DNA of 64,000 nt from Desulfosporosinus fructosivorans. GTDB lineage: Bacteria; Bacillota; Desulfitobacteriia; Desulfitobacteriales; Desulfitobacteriaceae. The stretch spans positions 1 through 64,000 of the forward strand of contig NZ_SPQQ01000002.1 of the NCBI RefSeq assembly GCF_004766045.1, read 5' to 3'. A model generated the notes under the pieces. It searched no databases and was not told the DNA's origin. It saw nothing but the letters and a program-made list of their open reading frames with translations. The position numbers and the translations under genes were made by a program. Shown piece after piece: positions 43,970 through 53,016 of the stretch. The stretch's first letter is position 1. Every line of letters begins with the position of its first letter.

Positions 43970-44854
43970 TTATTTTTTCATCGCACTGATGGGTAAAAAT
44001 CCGGTCTTCTCGACACTCTTTTCTTGGAATTCCTTGCTCATGACATAGTCTAAGAAGAGCTTTACCGTTCCAGTGGGTTCACCTTTGGTATACATATGTT
44101 CATAAGCATAAATTGGATACTGTCCGCTAGCCACGGCATCCGCACTGTATGCTACTCCATTGTACTTTAAGGCTTTGACTGTGTCTTTGAGATAGGCTGC
44201 GTCAATATAGCCAATTGCACCAGGAGTTTGAGCAACACCTGTGAGCAAGTTGCCCGTAGAATCTTGGGCAGCTGCGGCATCTGTGAACTCTTTGCCGTCC
44301 ATCACAATCTTAACTATCGTCGCACGGGTACCCGAAGATTTAGCTCGTCCGATAATGGCGATTGGAGCGTCCTTACCTCCAACCTCTTTCCAGTTGGTGA
44401 TTTTGCCGGTGAAGATATCAGTCGCTTGAGCTTTTGTTAAGTTATCAATCGCAACATCTTTGTTAGTAATTAGAAGGAAGGGGGCTACGCAAACTTGGTG
44501 ATCGATTAATCCTTTGTCCTTTAGTTCATCCGTAACAAATACATCTGAGTTTCCAATATCTATTGCACCACTAGCGACATTCGTTAGACCGGTCATAGAC
44601 CCTCCACCGCTTAAGTTTACTTGTACACCAGCATTTTTAGTCATAAAATCTTCGGCAGCTAATTTAACGAGTGGTTGGAGTGCAGTTGAACCTGCAGAAG
44701 AAATAGTCATCTTGTCTATAGTAGTTGCACTCGGAGTTGAAACTGGAGTAGTTGTCGTTGGAGCAGCAGTTTTGCCACATCCGGCCAGGACCATTAACGC
44801 AATTAAAGTCGTACTTACAAGAGCAATTTTTGATTTAGTTTTAAACAATTTCAT
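43970..44854 (-). CDS. pstS: Phosphate-binding lipoprotein PstS
   Basis: 294 residues. Lipobox LAGC, then a Thr/Pro linker and the PstS-type ligand motifs ISSAGSTALQPLV, GGGSMTGLTNV and GRAKSSGTRATIV. It captures inorganic phosphate outside the membrane. First gene of pstSCAB-phoU. Confidence 0.95.
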   Translation of the reverse strand: MKLFKTKSKIALVSTTLIALMVLAGCGKTAAPTTTTPVSTPSATTIDKMTISSAGSTALQPLVKLAAEDFMTKNAGVQVNLSGGGSMTGLTNVASGAIDIGNSDVFVTDELKDKGLIDHQVCVAPFLLITNKDVAIDNLTKAQATDIFTGKITNWKEVGGKDAPIAIIGRAKSSGTRATIVKIVMDGKEFTDAAAAQDSTGNLLTGVAQTPGAIGYIDAAYLKDTVKALKYNGVAYSADAVASGQYPIYAYEHMYTKGEPTGTVKLFLDYVMSKEFQEKSVEKTGFLPISAMKK

Positions 44855-44886
44855 TTCCCCCTTAAATTTCCTGTGACCACAAATTG

Positions 44887-44944
44887 ATTATACTGGAAGT
44901 TTGTTAAGTCCATATGAAATAAATGTAAAGTTAAAGTTAAAGTT
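44887..44944 (-). promoter_or_regulatory. pstS promoter with Pho-box-like repeats
   Basis: On the minus strand a -10 TATAAT (44892-44887) is preceded by AACTTTAACTTTAACTTTAC (44944-44925), three tandem TTTAAC/TTTACA units, with a further TTAACA between them and the -10. There is no good -35, as is normal for Pho-activated promoters. Confidence 0.65.
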
Positions 44945-44960
44945 ATTAATAAATTTGTAA

Positions 44961-45644
44961 TTACCGTCGTGCAAAAAGGTATCCTACTCCCCTAACCGAT
45001 TCAACTACTGGTCCTACTGCCTTCAGCTTATTGCGCAAATGGCTAATATGGACATCAAGTGTTCTACTATCCGTGCTGGAAAGATGGCCCCAGACTTTCT
45101 GTATTAAGTATTCCCTGCTAAATACTTGGTAAGGGTTGGCTACAAAGAGAACTAACAATTCAAATTCTTTCACAGTTAAGTTTAAAGGCTTAGCCTCTAT
45201 GGTTGCAATGTAGCTTTCTTGCACTATCTCTAGGTCTCCCCACTTCAAAGGACCGGTCGATAGCTCATTTTTCCGTTGCCCTTCTCTTAATCTCGCCTTG
45301 ATTCTGGCATATAATTCTCGATGACTAAAAGGCTTTGTCATGTAATCGTCCGCCCCAAGCTCAAGCCCGATTATTTTGTCCGCTACATCGTCACGAGCAC
45401 TTATAATTATGATAGGGATGGCTACCGTATCCGTTTGGTCCCGTAGTATTTTACACACATCATAGCCATCGATCAAAGGAAGCGTTAGATCTAAGAGTAT
45501 AAGGTCTGGTTCTTCTCTTCTGGCAAGATTTAACCCCTGCTCGCCGTCCAAGGCAGGTATAACTGTAAACCCTTCTTTTTCTAGGTTAGTTCGGACCAGT
45601 TCTTGAATATAAATGTCATCCTCTATGAGCAAAATTTTGGTCAC
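44961..45644 (-). CDS. OmpR/PhoB-family response regulator
   Basis: 227 residues. Receiver domain with the acidic pair in LLIEDDIYI, phospho-acceptor Asp in LILLDLTLP, and Lys in MTKPF. The winged-helix domain ends with SREYLIQKVWGHLSSTDSRT, LDVHISHLRNKL. The position next to pstS makes it the likely phosphate regulator (PhoB/PhoP). No sensor kinase gene is adjacent. TTTAAC-like repeats at 45734-45751 lie before it. Confidence 0.9.
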   Translation of the reverse strand: MTKILLIEDDIYIQELVRTNLEKEGFTVIPALDGEQGLNLARREEPDLILLDLTLPLIDGYDVCKILRDQTDTVAIPIIIISARDDVADKIIGLELGADDYMTKPFSHRELYARIKARLREGQRKNELSTGPLKWGDLEIVQESYIATIEAKPLNLTVKEFELLVLFVANPYQVFSREYLIQKVWGHLSSTDSRTLDVHISHLRNKLKAVGPVVESVRGVGYLFARR

Positions 45645-45746
45645 ACTATAACTCCTCCTAATAAAGGCCCTCCTTACTAATATTGATTCTGTCTATATCA
45701 TAATGGTTGTTTGTAAATTCTGAATGAACAGAGTGTAAAGTTATTG

Positions 45747-46622
45747 TTAAACATGTTTTTGGCTCGCCTTGAGCTCATAAAGCCGCTGAATCCACTTATT
45801 AGACATATTGCAACTTCCTAGAAGATTCGGCTTACCATCGTACATGCCATGAAAATCAGAACCACCTGTCAAGATTAAGCCGTATTTTTCTGCTTCGGCC
45901 AGAATTCGGTTAACCGCCTCATCATCGTGACTTGGGTGCCAAGCTTCCAAGCCATCTAAGCCAGCTTCTTCTATAAGTTCAGGTATCAGTTCCATATTTT
46001 TATACCCTATCGGATGAGCAAGTACTGCGACTCCTCCCGCTTTCTTTATCAACTTCACAGCCTCAAAGACATCAATGTACTCAATCTCGCTATAAGCGAT
46101 TCCTCCTGAAGCCGCATCGCTAGGCTTCGCAAAAAGCTTTTTGTATAAATCACCTTTTAAGGCTGAGGTGTAGCCGAGCTCCATTAAAGCATGCATTATA
46201 TGCTGTTTATAGACGTTTGTACTACCGGAAGAAATCATTTTCACAAAGTCCCAGGTTATTAAATAACCTGCCTCAAAAAGTGTTTCTACGATCCACTCGG
46301 ACGTTTTCTGCCTTTTATTTAGGGTGGGGCGGCATGCTTCTCCAACTTGTTGAGGATGATCCATTAGAAAACCTAAAACATGTGCTTTTCTGCCTCTTTG
46401 ATAGTCAAAGGCGGAGATTTCAATACCGGAGATTATCTTAACTCCATACTCTTTGCCAGCAGTTTCCGCTTCCGCAAGTCCGTCCACCGTGTCATGATCA
46501 ACTATCGCCAGGGTCATAACCCCGCTTTTTCTTGCTAATGACACTAACTCTCTTATTTCGATTGAGCCATCAGATACTCTGGAATGGCAATGCAAATCCG
46601 CTTTCATAGGTTTGTTTAACAT
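45747..46622 (-). CDS. PHP-domain phosphodiesterase, probably of C-P lyase pathway
   Basis: 291 residues. The PHP metal motifs are ADLHCHSRVSDG, VDHDTVDGL, VLAHPIGYKN and GGSDFHGMYDGK. The family includes nucleases/phosphatases such as YciV and the enzyme (PhnPP) that opens 5-phosphoribosyl 1,2-cyclic phosphate. It overlaps phnM by 7 bases and no beta-lactamase-fold PhnP is present, so it probably takes the PhnP step. Last gene of the phn operon. Confidence 0.8.
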   Translation of the reverse strand: MLNKPMKADLHCHSRVSDGSIEIRELVSLARKSGVMTLAIVDHDTVDGLAEAETAGKEYGVKIISGIEISAFDYQRGRKAHVLGFLMDHPQQVGEACRPTLNKRQKTSEWIVETLFEAGYLITWDFVKMISSGSTNVYKQHIMHALMELGYTSALKGDLYKKLFAKPSDAASGGIAYSEIEYIDVFEAVKLIKKAGGVAVLAHPIGYKNMELIPELIEEAGLDGLEAWHPSHDDEAVNRILAEAEKYGLILTGGSDFHGMYDGKPNLLGSCNMSNKWIQRLYELKASQKHV

Positions 46623-47821
46623 ATTATTTCGACCCTTTCAGTGTTAAACACCTGAAAATCCGTTTGAAATACTAGGTTGCCGCCTACCAAGGTTTTTCGA
46701 ATTAGAGGATAATCCTGATGCATTTCCACTATGATTAAATCCGCACATTTTCCAACTTCGATACTTCCAACTTCACAGTCCACTCCCAAAGCCTTTGCTG
46801 GATTTAACGTTACCATCTTAACGGCTTCGGTTAGCTTAATCCCTTCCTTGGTTAAATGAAAAACTGCCGGGAGCATAGCACTAGGCAGGTAATCAGAACA
46901 TATGATGTCAGCGGCATTGTTCGTGATGGCTTCAATCGCTCGCATATTGTTGCTATGAGACTTCCCTCGTATAATGTTCGGCGCTCCCACACATACATGA
47001 ATATCTCTGGATTTGGCATAGATGGCAGTCTCCATGTTGATAGGGAATTCGCTTAATACTCCTTCGCACGCTATTAGTGTCTCGATTTTCTCTCTATTGT
47101 CATCATCATGAGAAGCTAATCTAATTCCCATTGTTTTGGCGATTTTAGCTAAGCCTATTAGTTTGAACCAATCGATTCTCGCCTGGTTCATGAAGGTTCT
47201 ATCCATAAAATCTTCAACTTCCTGCTCTTTTTTACCATGCTGTTGAATGGTAAAGGTCTTTAGTGCTTCGGCATCTTTAAACTGCCCCTGACCCGGAGTA
47301 TGGTCCATATAGGACATAAAATCTATGCTCTTATCTCTAATAAGACCTTCTAAGACACTAATTCCAGCCAGGAAAGTCAACTCATATCTGAGATGTATTT
47401 TGTGGTTGATCATCGAACGAGCCCTTTTAAGCCTGTTTATGCTCCTGATAACTTCGATAACCATGTCAATATTTCGTACTCCCCACTCGTCACTCAACGT
47501 AAGAGAATGATACATGGTGGTAATACCGCTAACTGTCAGCTTTTTTTCCAGTTCATAAAAGGACATATCGATAGGGAATAAGGTGTTTGGCCTAGGTTGT
47601 ATCTCTTTTTCAATAGCATCACTATGAAGATCGATCATTCCAGGCATAACATAACAACCTTCTGCATCTATCATCGTGACATCGGAATAGCATTTGACTT
47701 TTGGAAAATTACTTTCTGTCACCTCTGAAATACGATTACCCTCAATGAGGATATGACCCATAATAACTTTTTCAGGCAAAATGATCTGGGCGTTGTAAAT
47801 GCATATCTTGTTTGTTCTCAT
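46616..47821 (-). CDS. phnM: Ribose 1-methylphosphonate 5-triphosphate diphosphatase PhnM
   Basis: 401 residues of the amidohydrolase superfamily. Metal motif MIDLHSDAIE, then the PhnM-typical MDHTPGQGQF, SHDDDN, GAPNIIRG and SDYLPSAML. It removes diphosphate from alpha-D-ribose 1-methylphosphonate 5-triphosphate before C-P bond cleavage. Confidence 0.95.
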   Translation of the reverse strand: MRTNKICIYNAQIILPEKVIMGHILIEGNRISEVTESNFPKVKCYSDVTMIDAEGCYVMPGMIDLHSDAIEKEIQPRPNTLFPIDMSFYELEKKLTVSGITTMYHSLTLSDEWGVRNIDMVIEVIRSINRLKRARSMINHKIHLRYELTFLAGISVLEGLIRDKSIDFMSYMDHTPGQGQFKDAEALKTFTIQQHGKKEQEVEDFMDRTFMNQARIDWFKLIGLAKIAKTMGIRLASHDDDNREKIETLIACEGVLSEFPINMETAIYAKSRDIHVCVGAPNIIRGKSHSNNMRAIEAITNNAADIICSDYLPSAMLPAVFHLTKEGIKLTEAVKMVTLNPAKALGVDCEVGSIEVGKCADLIIVEMHQDYPLIRKTLVGGNLVFQTDFQVFNTERVEIIC

Positions 47822-47902
47822 ACGTGATTACTCCTTGCCTTTAAAATGATATTTCAGCTCTAACCATAGAGTTCATTGATATTGACATTGATATTTTAAT
47901 AA

Positions 47903-48802
47903 TTAAGTACTTTGCTGGAGTTTCGCCTTCACATTCGTAGAAACCACCTCCAGAACAATCGCAATGGCTATAATGAGATACGTGATCAATCCCACTTCTC
48001 GCAGATCAAAATAGAAGCCACCGGCCATGAACAGATCAAAGCCAATCCCACCTGCTCCAGCAGCGGCACCCATAGCAACGGCGTTCGCGAAGTTTATTTC
48101 AAACCTTAAAAATGTCCAAGACAATAGATAGGTCGCAGAGGAAGGTATAACTGCCTGAAAGACAATTTGCCACCAGTTGGCCCCACTGGCCTTTAACGCT
48201 TCAATAACGCTTTTATCTAGGTCTTCAAATGACTCAGAAAACGCCTTAGTCAAATAGCTAATCGAATGAAAGCTCATACCAATAACCGCTGCTGCACTAC
48301 CAAGTCCAGCAGCCACTGCAAAAATTAAAACCCATAAGATCGTTGGCACTGCTCGAATGAAAGCGACAAAGCCTTTAATAATATTGGTAACCATTTTCGG
48401 AGCCAAATTCTGCGCGGCCAGCAGCCCTAAAAACAAAGCGACGATTCCACCGATCAACGTTGTCAAAAAGGCTAAACCTAACGTCACCACAACATTGTAG
48501 AAAGCTTCTCCTAACGTAAAGCGATGCGTTGCAGGGTGGAGAAACATCGTCTGAAAATTGATGAGTGTATCGACAAAACCCTTGAGAACATCGACACTCT
48601 GATAATCGAGAGTGACAAAAAAATACACTGTCAACCCTGTAAGCACTAGGAGTAATGTCTGCATAACAACAGATGATCTATCAACAGGTTTATTTGTGCC
48701 TTGGAAAACATCCTTGGTGTTATAGCTTAACGCCATATATTCTGTAAGTGAATCTTCAATCAATATTGATTCCTCAAGTATTTCTTTTTCAAATTGGATC
48801 AT
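47903..48802 (-). CDS. phnE: Phosphonate ABC transporter permease PhnE (second copy)
   Basis: 299 residues. A soluble N-terminus of about 45 residues precedes the membrane domain. The PhnE-like EAA loop is SVIEALKASGANWWQIVFQA. It overlaps the other PhnE gene by 4 bases; the two probably form a heterodimer. Confidence 0.92.
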   Translation of the reverse strand: MIQFEKEILEESILIEDSLTEYMALSYNTKDVFQGTNKPVDRSSVVMQTLLLVLTGLTVYFFVTLDYQSVDVLKGFVDTLINFQTMFLHPATHRFTLGEAFYNVVVTLGLAFLTTLIGGIVALFLGLLAAQNLAPKMVTNIIKGFVAFIRAVPTILWVLIFAVAAGLGSAAAVIGMSFHSISYLTKAFSESFEDLDKSVIEALKASGANWWQIVFQAVIPSSATYLLSWTFLRFEINFANAVAMGAAAGAGGIGFDLFMAGGFYFDLREVGLITYLIIAIAIVLEVVSTNVKAKLQQST

Positions 48803-49584
48803 AAAATCACCCTTCTGATATTATTTGATACAATTTCAATCAAAATAACTGTGATCACAATGAGCATCACCACTAGACTAGCTGCATGGTAATCAAACTG
48901 TTTGTAATACAGATCAAAAGAGAAACCGATACCCGTTCCAGTTAGGACTCCAACCAAGGTTGCATCACGGATATTGGTTTCAATCATAAACAATAACCAA
49001 CTGATCATTTGAGGCATACAAGCTGGCAAGACCGCCTGGAAAACGATATGGCTATAATTAGCACCCGTCGCGTGCAAAGCTTCAATCGAGTTATTGCCCA
49101 CTTCATCGATCGTTTCCATAAAGGCCCGTGTCAGAAACCCAAGAGAACCAAAAAACAAGGCCAAGTATCCTGTCAGTGGGCTTTGGCTGAACGCTAACAT
49201 CAAAACCATGGCCCAAGCCACAAGGGGTATGTTCCGAAAAAGAGACGCTATTCCTCTGCAAAACATACTAAATAGGCTGTTAATCCGTGTCGTTTTAGAG
49301 CCAGCTATAGACAATAATAAAGCAAATACTGCCGCTACAGTGGTTGCTGCAATAGACATCAAAACCGTTTCCAGTAACTTAGGTAACACTTCAGGTACTA
49401 TCCTCATTGAGTTGGGATCAGGATAAAAATTAGCCATTCCCCATATTAAGGCTTTGCCGATACTGGCAAAGCCTTTCAACACATCGTACTGAGTTATACT
49501 AATCGAGCCTACTGTTAAGATTATTAGTATCGATGAGAAGACCAGATTAACGTTCCTGCGTTTGGTAAAAATATCATCCCGCAT
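48799..49584 (-). CDS. phnE: Phosphonate ABC transporter permease PhnE (first copy)
   Basis: 261 residues with about six spans. Pattern: FRNIPLVAWAMVLMLAF and NSIEALHATGANYSHIVFQA. It overlaps phnC by 11 bases and the second PhnE by 4. Confidence 0.92.
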   Translation of the reverse strand: MRDDIFTKRRNVNLVFSSILIILTVGSISITQYDVLKGFASIGKALIWGMANFYPDPNSMRIVPEVLPKLLETVLMSIAATTVAAVFALLLSIAGSKTTRINSLFSMFCRGIASLFRNIPLVAWAMVLMLAFSQSPLTGYLALFFGSLGFLTRAFMETIDEVGNNSIEALHATGANYSHIVFQAVLPACMPQMISWLLFMIETNIRDATLVGVLTGTGIGFSFDLYYKQFDYHAASLVVMLIVITVILIEIVSNNIRRVIL

Positions 49585-50365
49585 GTCTTTCTCCTTGGTA
49601 AACCATCAGCTCTACACTCTCAGGCTCTGAATCATAAATATCATGAATTTGGCGAGTTGTTAGTTCACTTGGTGGACCGTCAAAAACGACTTTCCCATTG
49701 TTAACCCCTATAATCCGGTCTGAGTATTTCAAAGCGACTTCTACCTGATGCAAATTTACAATGACAGTGATCCCCATCTCCGTGGAAATATTTCTTAAAT
49801 GATCCATGATGATCTTTGAAGCATTAGGGTCCAGCGAAGCAATCGGTTCATCACATAAAATCAGTTTGGGATTCTGAACTAAAGCCCGAGCAATACCAAC
49901 CCGCTGTTTTTGGCCGCCACTTAACTGATCACACCGCTTGTTCACTTGATCATTAAGCCCCAACATCTCAAGGATTTGGAAAGCCTGTCTCTTTTCTTCT
50001 TGGCTGTATCTCCCAAAGACACCCGCTAGCGTCGATTTATAGCCGAGCCTGCCATGGAGTACATTCTCAATCACAGTTAGTCGTTCAACTAGGTTATAAT
50101 GCTGAAATATCATGCCAATCTTTGTCCTAAGCTTTCTTAACTTTTTTTTGTTTAAACTCGATGATATAACGCCGTCTACACAGATTTCTCCCGTGGTTGG
50201 TTCAACTATCCGGTTAATACAGCGCAGAAGCGTGGACTTTCCTGATCCAGATGGACCAATCACGGACACAAACTCGCCCTTATCGACACTGAAGCTGACA
50301 TCGTCCAAAGCGCAACATTCATGGTTATATCTTTTTGTTATATTTTTCAATTCTAATAATGCCAT
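49574..50365 (-). CDS. phnC: Phosphonate ABC transporter ATPase PhnC
   Basis: 263 residues. Walker A is GPSGSGKSTLLRCINRI, the Q-loop is FQHYNLVERLTVIENVLHGR (characteristic of PhnC), the signature is LSGGQKQRVGIAR, and Walker B is LILCDEPIASLDP. It follows phnD. Confidence 0.96.
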   Translation of the reverse strand: MALLELKNITKRYNHECCALDDVSFSVDKGEFVSVIGPSGSGKSTLLRCINRIVEPTTGEICVDGVISSSLNKKKLRKLRTKIGMIFQHYNLVERLTVIENVLHGRLGYKSTLAGVFGRYSQEEKRQAFQILEMLGLNDQVNKRCDQLSGGQKQRVGIARALVQNPKLILCDEPIASLDPNASKIIMDHLRNISTEMGITVIVNLHQVEVALKYSDRIIGVNNGKVVFDGPPSELTTRQIHDIYDSEPESVELMVYQGERHAG

Positions 50366-50437
50366 ATTGACTCTTCCTTTCTCATCCTAAGTTGAAAGAG
50401 CTGTGTCTCTAAACCGCTCCCTTACTGGGAATATCTC

Positions 50438-51487
50438 TTATTTGCTCAGTTCTCTGATTGGGTTATACCAGGCATCTTCTGTGGTAAGAAAACGCTGTGG
50501 AGCTTTCCATATTCCTTTACTTTTGGAATCCTTGGGTAAGAAAATCTTTTCATTCTTGGCAACTTCATCCGAGGTAAGCGCTTGAGTGATTGCGTCAATA
50601 GTTTTCTTGCTTAACGCACCAGTATTGACCGCGATTGGTGCATTGATGACCGGAACCGATTGGATGACCTCGAATTGTTCACCGGCCAGTTTGCTGAACG
50701 GATCGGCGGCGTCCTTCTTGACTGTATAGACAGCTCCCGGCGTATTGTCTGTTCCTGAAGTGAGATCCACATAACTGACTACATCGAAATCATCGACGGC
50801 TGAGAGATCAGATTTATCTGTAAGCACGTTTACTAAAGATAGTTGGTGAGAACCTCCAAAAATTACTTGGCTGAAAAATTTGCCACTGCCCCCTTGCAAT
50901 AGATCTTCTGACTTTAGGTCCTTCCATTTGTCTTGCTTGGAGAAATGAGACACGATAGCTGAAGAAGGCACCTTAAATCCGGATGTCGAACTAGTTGAAA
51001 CGAACGAAAACTTTTTCCCAACTATGTTATCCAGAGCATAACCTGAGCCAGATTTGTATTGATCTCCATTGCCTTTCTTTACCAGTATCCGGCTATAATA
51101 CATGGCATCTTTTAAGGTTCCTGAATCTCCGCTGTTGACCACTAGGGGAATAACCTTACTATTTTTTTTATGGGCCTCAACATATGATTCCGCTCCTACG
51201 AAGGCAAGTTGGGCATTGCCACTGGCAAGGGCTTCAACGGTAATGGCGTAATCTGTGGTTAATTTGTCTTCAACTTTTAGGCCCGTTGCCTTTTCAATGA
51301 CCTTGCCAATCTCAGCCCGAGCCTCTTTAAACTCCTCTGCCGCATTATTCGGCAACCAAGCAATCGTGATAGTATTTGGGTCTTTCACGTCTGTAGCGGA
51401 GTCTGAGGCTGACGTTGTGGATCCGCATCCTGTTAAAAGAGATGACACAAGAACAACAGCCAGTGCTAGCGGTAGGACTTTTTTCAT
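50438..51487 (-). CDS. phnD: Phosphonate-binding lipoprotein PhnD
   Basis: About 349 residues from the Met at 51487 (GGAG 8 bases upstream); a longer frame starts at 51541. Signal peptide with lipobox LLTGC, then the PhnD-type TIAWLPNNAAEEFKEARAEI and ASGNAQLAFVGAESYVEAH. It binds phosphonates outside the membrane. Confidence 0.94.
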   Translation of the reverse strand: MKKVLPLALAVVLVSSLLTGCGSTTSASDSATDVKDPNTITIAWLPNNAAEEFKEARAEIGKVIEKATGLKVEDKLTTDYAITVEALASGNAQLAFVGAESYVEAHKKNSKVIPLVVNSGDSGTLKDAMYYSRILVKKGNGDQYKSGSGYALDNIVGKKFSFVSTSSTSGFKVPSSAIVSHFSKQDKWKDLKSEDLLQGGSGKFFSQVIFGGSHQLSLVNVLTDKSDLSAVDDFDVVSYVDLTSGTDNTPGAVYTVKKDAADPFSKLAGEQFEVIQSVPVINAPIAVNTGALSKKTIDAITQALTSDEVAKNEKIFLPKDSKSKGIWKAPQRFLTTEDAWYNPIRELSK

Positions 51488-51605
51488 GTTGTATTCTCCT
51501 CTCAATTTTGAACTATTTATCTCATCCATTGAATTTAACAATGTAGATGATCGTTAACTTATTCTACCTGTTGAGGGTTAAGTCCCGATTATACTACTGT
51601 AAGAT

Positions 51606-52319
51606 TTAGGTTAAATTTTCAAAAGCCGTCAATTTCCCTGCGCGCATAGTGTATTCCCGACTACAGAGGTTCTCCATAAATTCGATATCATGGAATATTC
51701 CCAGCATCGTCGTTCCCTCACTTTTCAATTGCTCAATAAGTTCTCTGACTTTTAATTTTGAAGCATGATCTAAACTGGCAGTCGGTTCATCCAGAAGCAA
51801 CAACCTTGGACGCTTTACCATGGCCCTGGCAATATTTAGACGCAGCTTTTCACCGCCGGAAAAGGTGCTAGGATGACAGTCCCATAATTCTCTGTCCAAT
51901 TCAAAATGCTCGAGCATATCATTAGCTTCTTGCTCTGCATAAGCTTCGACGTACCCCATCTCTAAAACCGCCTGTTTTACGATTTCTTGAGCGGTTGTTC
52001 GTGGCATAATGCTTAAAAACTGAGATACATAGCCAATTTCAAATTTTCTAAGATAAATCATCTGTCGTTCCGATATTTCTGCCAAGTTAAGAGGCCCAAA
52101 TTTTTTAGAGTTATACCATATACTCCCTTTCTGTGGGGCATAAGTACGATAAATACACTTGAATACGGTCGATTTTCCACTGCCACTTTTCCCCGTGATA
52201 CCCACAAATTCCCCTTCATTTATGTCGATGCTAATGTCATGCAGCGCTTCAATATGCTTGTCTAAATTATGGATAGTAAATGATTTTGATAAGTGTTTGA
52301 TTGCTAGTATCTCTTCCAC
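51606..52319 (-). CDS. phnL: C-P lyase system ABC-type protein PhnL
   Basis: 237 residues, GTG start directly after the stop of the hexapeptide gene, with AGGTG 5 bases upstream. Walker A is GKSGSGKSTVFKCIYRTY, FVSQ-like GYVSQFLSIMPRTTA follows, then signature FSGGEKLRLNIAR and LLLDEPTASLD. PhnL assists the C-P lyase core complex. Confidence 0.93.
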   Translation of the reverse strand: MEEILAIKHLSKSFTIHNLDKHIEALHDISIDINEGEFVGITGKSGSGKSTVFKCIYRTYAPQKGSIWYNSKKFGPLNLAEISERQMIYLRKFEIGYVSQFLSIMPRTTAQEIVKQAVLEMGYVEAYAEQEANDMLEHFELDRELWDCHPSTFSGGEKLRLNIARAMVKRPRLLLLDEPTASLDHASKLKVRELIEQLKSEGTTMLGIFHDIEFMENLCSREYTMRAGKLTAFENLT

Positions 52320-52943
52320 TTAAACACCTACTTTGTAATACTTGTCTGTGAATTCATTAATAGGAAGGTAAAAATCATCCAGCCTCTCTTTGAGAATTTC
52401 GTAAGACCAGTCCCACCACTTGATCACCTCTAATTTTCTGACAGTATCTTCAGCAAATCGCTGCTTGATTGGCTTGGCTGGCACTCCGACCACAATGGTA
52501 TACGCGGCAACATCTTTAGTCACCACAGCACCACTGCCGACCACCGCTCCGTTGCCTATCTTCACACCCGGCATAATGATCACCCCATGGCCAATCCAAG
52601 TATCATGGCCAATATAGGCTATTTGTTTCGCTCGCCACTCTAGGAACACGTCATCATCCGTTTCTGCTAAATCATACTTCCTCCGCCGGTAAGTGAAGTG
52701 GTGCATAGTTGGCCTATCCATTGGATGATCCGTCGGTCCAATTCTAACCATAGAAGCAATGTTGGAAAACTTACCAATTTCAACATTTTGCAGCGTGCAA
52801 AACTGATCTGTATAGGAAAAGTCATCTAATTTGATATTTTCGAAGACATTGTACATCCCAACCTCTGTGTACTCACCTAACTCTACATTCTGCAACTTGC
52901 AGTTCTCATGGATACAGGGTTCTGTACTAAGCCTTTTTATCAT
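52320..52943 (-). CDS. Hexapeptide-repeat transferase of phosphonate operon
   Basis: About 207 residues from the Met at 52943, with GGAGGG 9 bases upstream; a longer frame starts at 53015. Left-handed beta-helix repeats include IGHDTWIGHGVIIMPGVKIG and NGAVVGSGAVVTKDVAAYTI, followed by VVGVPAKPIKQRF, an acetyltransferase-type C-terminus. It belongs to the hexapeptide family seen in many phn clusters; substrate unproven. Confidence 0.88.
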   Translation of the reverse strand: MIKRLSTEPCIHENCKLQNVELGEYTEVGMYNVFENIKLDDFSYTDQFCTLQNVEIGKFSNIASMVRIGPTDHPMDRPTMHHFTYRRRKYDLAETDDDVFLEWRAKQIAYIGHDTWIGHGVIIMPGVKIGNGAVVGSGAVVTKDVAAYTIVVGVPAKPIKQRFAEDTVRKLEVIKWWDWSYEILKERLDDFYLPINEFTDKYYKVGV

Positions 52944-53016
52944 TATCTTTATCCCTCCGTATGAAGTTGAACTTATCCAAGCTCTCGGATTATGTGTTCC
53001 TTTTTTACCTAGCATC

